From Lysobacterales bacterium (GTDB lineage: Bacteria > Pseudomonadota > Gammaproteobacteria > Xanthomonadales > Marinicellaceae): a DNA stretch of 7,313 nt. The translations under genes were made by a program, and so were the position numbers. Location of the stretch: contig JALSIL010000594.1 of assembly GCA_026990095.1 (NCBI GenBank), forward strand, positions 1 through 7,313, read 5' to 3'. Position 1 is the first letter of the stretch, and each line of letters opens with the position of its first letter. Shown in pieces: positions 6,584 through 7,313 of the stretch. Under the pieces are notes generated by a model, which was given only the letters and a program-made list of their open reading frames with translations, did no database searches and was not told the origin of the DNA.

Positions 6584-6669
6584 TACCCGGAGTGGGAATC
6601 GAACCCACACGGCCATTTCTGGCCACAGGATTTTAAGTCCTGCGTGTCTACCAGTTCCACCATCCGGGC
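6584..6669 (-). tRNA. tRNA-Leu (anticodon TAA)
   Basis: This is a complete 86-nt class II tRNA. Acceptor GCCCGGA pairs with TCCGGGT (first pair G-T), and the discriminator A is at 6584. The D-arm is GTG/CAC around GAACTGGTAGA. Anticodon stem CAGGA/TCCTG holds the loop CTTAAAA, which gives anticodon TAA for the Leu codons TTA/TTG. A long variable arm, TGGCCAGAAATGGCCG, is typical of tRNA-Leu. The T-arm is GTGGG-TTCGATT-CCCAC. CCA is not encoded (next bases CTT), so it must be added by the nucleotidyltransferase. It is transcribed in the same direction as tRNA-Gly, but a terminator between them suggests that it has its own promoter. Confidence 0.97.
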
Positions 6670-6708
6670 GAATCCAAAACCGGAAAAAGCAAAGGCAACT
6701 TCCGGAGT

Positions 6709-6716
6709 CAAATTTA
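6709..6716 (-). promoter_or_regulatory. Possible -7 element for tRNA-Leu (TAAATTTG)
   Basis: The minus strand reads TAAATTTG, an exact match to the Bacteroidota -7 consensus TAnnTTTG, 39 nt before the first base of tRNA-Leu. Since a terminator lies upstream behind tRNA-Gly, a separate promoter is needed about here. A clear TTTG at the usual -33 spacing is not visible; only a T-rich stretch precedes it. Confidence 0.45.
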
Positions 6717-6731
6717 CAAAGAAGAAAAGAA

Positions 6732-6747
6732 CTGCCTTCGCAGGCAG
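6732..6747 (-). terminator. Short hairpin with GCGA tetraloop, possible second terminator
   Basis: On the minus strand CTGCCT-GCGA-AGGCAG forms a six-pair stem with a GNRA-type loop, followed by the T-rich TTCTTTTCTTCTTTG. It lies 27 nt beyond the main tRNA-Gly terminator, so it may be a back-up stop. The T-run is interrupted by C, which weakens the case. Confidence 0.4.
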
Positions 6748-6773
6748 GGTGCATTTCTTCCCGTCTCAAAAGT

Positions 6774-6799
6774 AAAAAAGCCGCCTCTCCGGGCAGCTT
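6774..6799 (-). terminator. Rho-independent terminator behind tRNA-Gly
   Basis: On the minus strand AAGCTGCC (6799-6792) pairs with GGCGGCTT (6785-6778), eight pairs including one T-G, with loop CGGAGA. The stem runs straight into six T (6779-6774). It begins five bases after the end of tRNA-Gly, which is textbook placement. Confidence 0.88.
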
Positions 6800-6803
6800 T
6801 TCG

Positions 6804-6876
6804 AGCGGGAAACGGGACTCGAACCCGCGACCCCAACCTTGGCAAGGTTGTGCTCTACCAACTGAGCTATTCCCGC
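6804..6876 (-). tRNA. tRNA-Gly (anticodon GCC)
   Basis: This is a complete 73-nt tRNA. Acceptor GCGGGAA pairs with TTCCCGC, and the discriminator T is at 6804. D-arm GCTC/GAGC holds loop AGTTGGTA. Anticodon stem CAACC/GGTTG holds loop TTGCCAA, so the anticodon is GCC, reading GGC/GGT. T-arm GCGGG-TTCGAGT-CCCGT closes with one G-T pair. CCA is not encoded. It is the last and only intact member of a series: the four units before it on the minus strand share its first 26 bases or part of them but have a different anticodon arm and a ruined T-arm and acceptor. Its promoter must lie within or beyond that repeat array. Confidence 0.97.
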
Positions 6877-7183
6877 TTAATATTTCAAATCTCTCACAAA
6901 CTCAGCGACCCTCCCGATCTGCATCGGGATGCTCTATCAACTGAGCTATTCCCGCTTAATATTTCAAATCTCTCACAAACTCAGCGACCCTCCCGATCTG
7001 CATCGGGATGCTCTACCAACTGAGCTATTCCCGCTTAATATTTCAAATCTCTCTCGAACTCAGCGACCCTCCCGATCTGCATCGGGATGCTCTACCAACT
7101 GAGCTATTCCCGCTTAATATTTCAAATCTCTCACAAACTCAGCGACCCTCCCTATCTGCATCGGGATGCGCTGCCAACTGAGC
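6877..7183 (-). repeat. Tandem array of broken tRNA-like units, 79-bp period
   Basis: Three complete units (7113-7035, 7034-6956, 6955-6877) and one partial unit (7183-7114) follow one another with an exact 79-bp period. On the minus strand each full unit starts like tRNA-Gly (GCGGGAATAGCTCAG, then GTTGGTAGAGCA, 26 bases in total). A foreign anticodon arm follows, TCCCGA-TGCAGA-TCGGGA (8-nt loop if the stem has the normal five pairs), then GGGTCGC. After that the T-arm is degenerate and the sequence TTTGAAATATTAA leads into the next unit, with no 3' acceptor strand. The units are therefore not functional tRNAs. Copies 1 and 2 (next to tRNA-Gly) differ by one base (TATC against TACC). Copy 3 has TTCGA in the T-loop where the others have TTTGT. 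Confidence 0.9.
7114..7183 (-). pseudogene. tRNA-like remnant directly after the GIY-YIG gene
   Basis: This oldest-looking unit lacks the acceptor 5' strand. It begins at the D-arm (GCTCAGTTGGCAGCGC, where the other units read GCTCAGTTGGTAGAGC) two bases after the GIY-YIG stop codon. One D-stem pair is broken. The anticodon stem reads TCCCGA against TAGGGA, also with a mismatch. The T-arm is TGAGTTTGTGAGAGAT with no standard loop. It ends in the same TTTGAAATATTAA as the other units. It looks like the tail that came with the GIY-YIG gene, from which the 79-bp units were built. Confidence 0.7.
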
Positions 7184-7185
7184 AG

Positions 7186-7313
7186 TTAATTGTGATAATT
7201 TTCAATTAAATACTCAATGTATTTTCTGCTCTTCTTCCTTTTAATCTCCAGTTCCCGCCTATTTGCTTCTATTTTGGTATCAAAGGACTCCAAATATACA
7301 AAAGACCAAGGGC
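7186..7313 (-). CDS. GIY-YIG nuclease-family protein, C-terminal part only
   Basis: The last 41 codons are visible; the gene continues beyond the right edge, so the GIY-YIG motif itself is not seen. The reading frame starts PWSFVYLESFDTK and goes on with EANRRELEIKRKKSRKYIEY. This matches the end of small stand-alone GIY-YIG proteins (UPF0213/YhbQ-like): the strand PWxxVYxE, the catalytic-side helix TKxEAxxRExxIKxxKSRxYIE, and a basic end. Such proteins have about 80-100 residues; many have no proven substrate, although the domain is that of a DNA endonuclease. The stop codon lies two bases before a tRNA-like sequence, and the gene reads in the same direction as the tRNAs. The AT-rich codons resemble the acquired DNA on the left more than the aminopeptidase. 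Confidence 0.85.
   Translation of the reverse strand, partial: PWSFVYLESFDTKIEANRRELEIKRKKSRKYIEYLIENYHN

Noticed and set aside
6405..6944. Plus-strand reading frame of 179 codons across the tRNA region
   Set aside because: It runs antisense through tRNA-Leu, both terminators and tRNA-Gly. Its protein has no domain, and segments such as SGNRTHTAISGHRI are the usual false translations of tRNA genes.
6877..7183. Functional tRNA genes or a CRISPR array
   Set aside because: The units follow each other directly without variable spacers, so it is no CRISPR. They have no 3' acceptor strand, a degenerate T-arm and an odd-sized anticodon loop, so they cannot be working tRNAs.

Overview
The window looks like a piece of a Bacteroidota chromosome, probably a marine or wastewater relative of the Flavobacteriia/Saprospiria. 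The clues are genes with little or no Shine-Dalgarno signal, matches to the Bacteroidota -7 promoter element (TAnnTTTG), flavobacterial-type proteins and a standalone GIY-YIG protein beside tRNA genes. Two kinds of DNA are joined. Positions 1 to about 4400 are AT-rich (one hand-counted line at 2701-2760 is 21/60 G+C). From about 4700 the gene is GC-rich (42/60 in line 5461-5520). The likeliest reading is acquired, accessory DNA next to host backbone. An assembly join cannot be excluded from the sequence alone.

Left part (1-2480): three plus-strand genes sit close together: a four-helix membrane protein, a 63-residue Xre-type repressor that starts 2 nt after it, and a lipoprotein of the serine beta-lactamase-like (class C/S12) family. 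They are probably one operon. Middle part (2554-4395): two genes overlap by ATGA, an FAD-dependent monooxygenase and a small DUF3995-type membrane protein. They lie between two imperfect hairpins of about 130 nt that resemble integron attC recombination sites. The first ten bases of this unit (GTTACCACCA, 2679-2688) are the exact reverse complement of the start of the hairpin behind the genes (TGGTGGTAAC, 4267-4276). That is what a once-circular integron gene cassette should show. No integrase gene is in the window.

Positions 4396-4696 hold no gene that I can support, only hairpin-forming DNA. Then comes a secreted M1-type zinc aminopeptidase (4697-6343, plus strand). Behind it three perfectly adjacent hairpins (6406-6486) form a compact structured block. 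The rest is on the minus strand. Read in its own direction it holds the C-terminal end of a GIY-YIG nuclease-family protein (runs off the right edge), a tandem array of broken tRNA-like units with an exact 79-bp period, an intact tRNA-Gly(GCC), a strong terminator, an intact tRNA-Leu(TAA) and another strong terminator.

The two parts most worth a second look are the attC-like cassette and the GIY-YIG/tRNA array. In the array, the broken units look like chimeras: the 5' part of the neighbouring tRNA-Gly is fused to the tRNA-like tail that follows the GIY-YIG gene. This suggests that the element joined next to a tRNA gene and was then amplified by unequal crossing-over.
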